Assembly (NCBI GenBank): GCA_003142435.1
Contig: PLMI01000166.1
Coordinates: forward strand, 1 to 6,327
Direction: 5' to 3'
Origin: Coxiellaceae bacterium
Lineage (GTDB): Bacteria > Pseudomonadota > Gammaproteobacteria > UBA9339
DNA length: 6,327 bases
Positions 5,704-6,327 of the stretch are shown in pieces. Within the stretch, counting starts at the first letter, position 1; every line of letters starts with the position of its first letter. The position numbers were made by a program, and so were the translations under genes. Below the pieces are notes generated by a model, which was given only the letters and a program-made list of their open reading frames with translations, made no database searches and had not been told where the DNA came from.

Positions 5704-6327
5704 ACCGATGTTTTTGATATGGCCAGATTAGTAGAATTTACAACAAACTCTAATCCTCTACGGTAATAATCATATGCTTTCTCATTATCTCCTTGTTTTT
5801 CCATTGTTATTGCAAGCTCATTGTATATTGCAGCTGAGGGCGAAATTTCTAAAGCTTTTTCCAGATGGTATTTTGCTTTTCCCCAAAGTGTTAAGTTTTG
5901 GCATAAGCGGGCAATGCTGAGAAGCAACATGGTATTATCGCCATATTGTGTTAGCCAATTTTCTACTGTTTTTAGCTGCTTTATAGGTTTTTTACTTGGA
6001 ATAGTACAGTAAAATTCAATTAAACTTGTAGCAAAAGATTTGTGTAAGGTATGGTATAAAGTTTTTTCAACAATTTCCCGATCATTTTCTTCATTGCTGC
6101 TGTATAAATATTTTAAATAGGGAAGCATTACTCTAGGTTCTTTTTTAAAACGTTTTGGTAAATATCGCCAAAAATGTTCCGCTTTGAATTTATCGTTTTC
6201 TGCAATGTAATGTTTTAAAAGTCCTTCATAAGTATTTAATTGCAGCTCGGAAAAATCCTGCTTGTTTAAAACCTTATACGTTTGCAATGTTGGCAGAAGA
6301 TAAAACAATTGCCGCCAGTTTTTTAAT
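5700..6327 (-). CDS. hemY: HemY-like TPR inner-membrane protein, C-terminal part (5' end beyond window)
   Basis: The frame stays open to the window edge. Residues LKNWRQ precede the apparent TTG start at 6308, so that codon is internal and about 208 C-terminal residues are visible of a protein usually near 400. NWRQLFYLLPTLQTYKVLN matches the HemY region that follows the membrane helices. TPR-like helices follow, for example NTMLLLSIARLCQNLTLWGK and AIYNELAITMEKQGDNEKAY. HemY proteins of proteobacteria are encoded with the haem genes hemC/hemD/hemX and have a role in late haem synthesis that is not well defined; they are not the protoporphyrinogen oxidase of the same name in Bacillus. The stop overlaps the nadE start by four bases. 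Identification is good for the family and less sure for the exact gene name. Confidence 0.8.
   Translation of the reverse strand, partial: LKNWRQLFYLLPTLQTYKVLNKQDFSELQLNTYEGLLKHYIAENDKFKAEHFWRYLPKRFKKEPRVMLPYLKYLYSSNEENDREIVEKTLYHTLHKSFATSLIEFYCTIPSKKPIKQLKTVENWLTQYGDNTMLLLSIARLCQNLTLWGKAKYHLEKALEISPSAAIYNELAITMEKQGDNEKAYDYYRRGLEFVVNSTNLAISKTSV

Noticed and set aside
5821..6012. Plus-strand open frame inside hemY, and similar plus-strand frames inside nadE
   Set aside because: Antisense shadows of conserved genes without ribosome sites or recognisable motifs.
6306..6308. TTG at 6308 as the start of the TPR gene
   Set aside because: The frame continues to the window edge with residues (LKNWRQ) that fit HemY, so the gene is truncated by the window, not started here.

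Overview
The window looks like a piece of an AT-rich gammaproteobacterial chromosome, most likely from the Legionellales/Coxiellaceae group of intracellular or symbiotic bacteria. The reasons are a secG followed directly by tRNA-Leu(GAG), which is a gammaproteobacterial arrangement (E. coli secG-leuU), a hemY-nadE pair, low GC, and cargo that resembles translocated effectors. The placement is an inference from gene content; no taxonomic marker is present.

Layout from left to right. Positions 1-245 are non-coding and packed with small perfect hairpins and one large cruciform-like inverted repeat. They are followed by secG (246-671), whose long C-terminal tail is rich in Gln, Lys and Ala. Seventeen bases later comes an intact tRNA-Leu(GAG) (689-774) with a short AT-rich hairpin behind it. 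Positions 775-3623 are an accessory segment. It holds a 415-residue protein with the R-S-E signature of a cholera/pertussis-type mono-ADP-ribosyltransferase (990-2237) and a 370-residue AAA/DUF4143 ATPase (2400-3512) whose C-terminal nuclease-like motif appears to have lost its acidic residue. A hairpin cluster with the same architecture as the one at the left edge follows. The segment is closed by a second full tRNA-Leu(GAG) copy (3624-3709), 84 of 86 bases identical to the first, with both differences tolerated as G.U pairs.

Right of the second tRNA is the frameshifted 3' remnant of a gene (about 3721-4037), with a kinase-like motif and a hydrophilic acidic tail. Convergent to it, on the minus strand, are nadE (glutamine-dependent NAD+ synthetase, 5703-4075) and the 3' part of hemY (TPR protein, running off the right edge). 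They are joined by an ATGA overlap. The last codons of nadE are duplicated just downstream of its stop codon.

Overall, housekeeping genes (Sec translocon, tRNA, NAD synthesis, HemY) frame a tRNA-bounded cargo island and a decayed effector-like gene. The main item of interest is the candidate ADP-ribosyltransferase and its setting between duplicated tRNA genes. The second is the repeated hairpin element whose stems differ completely between copies while pairing is kept.
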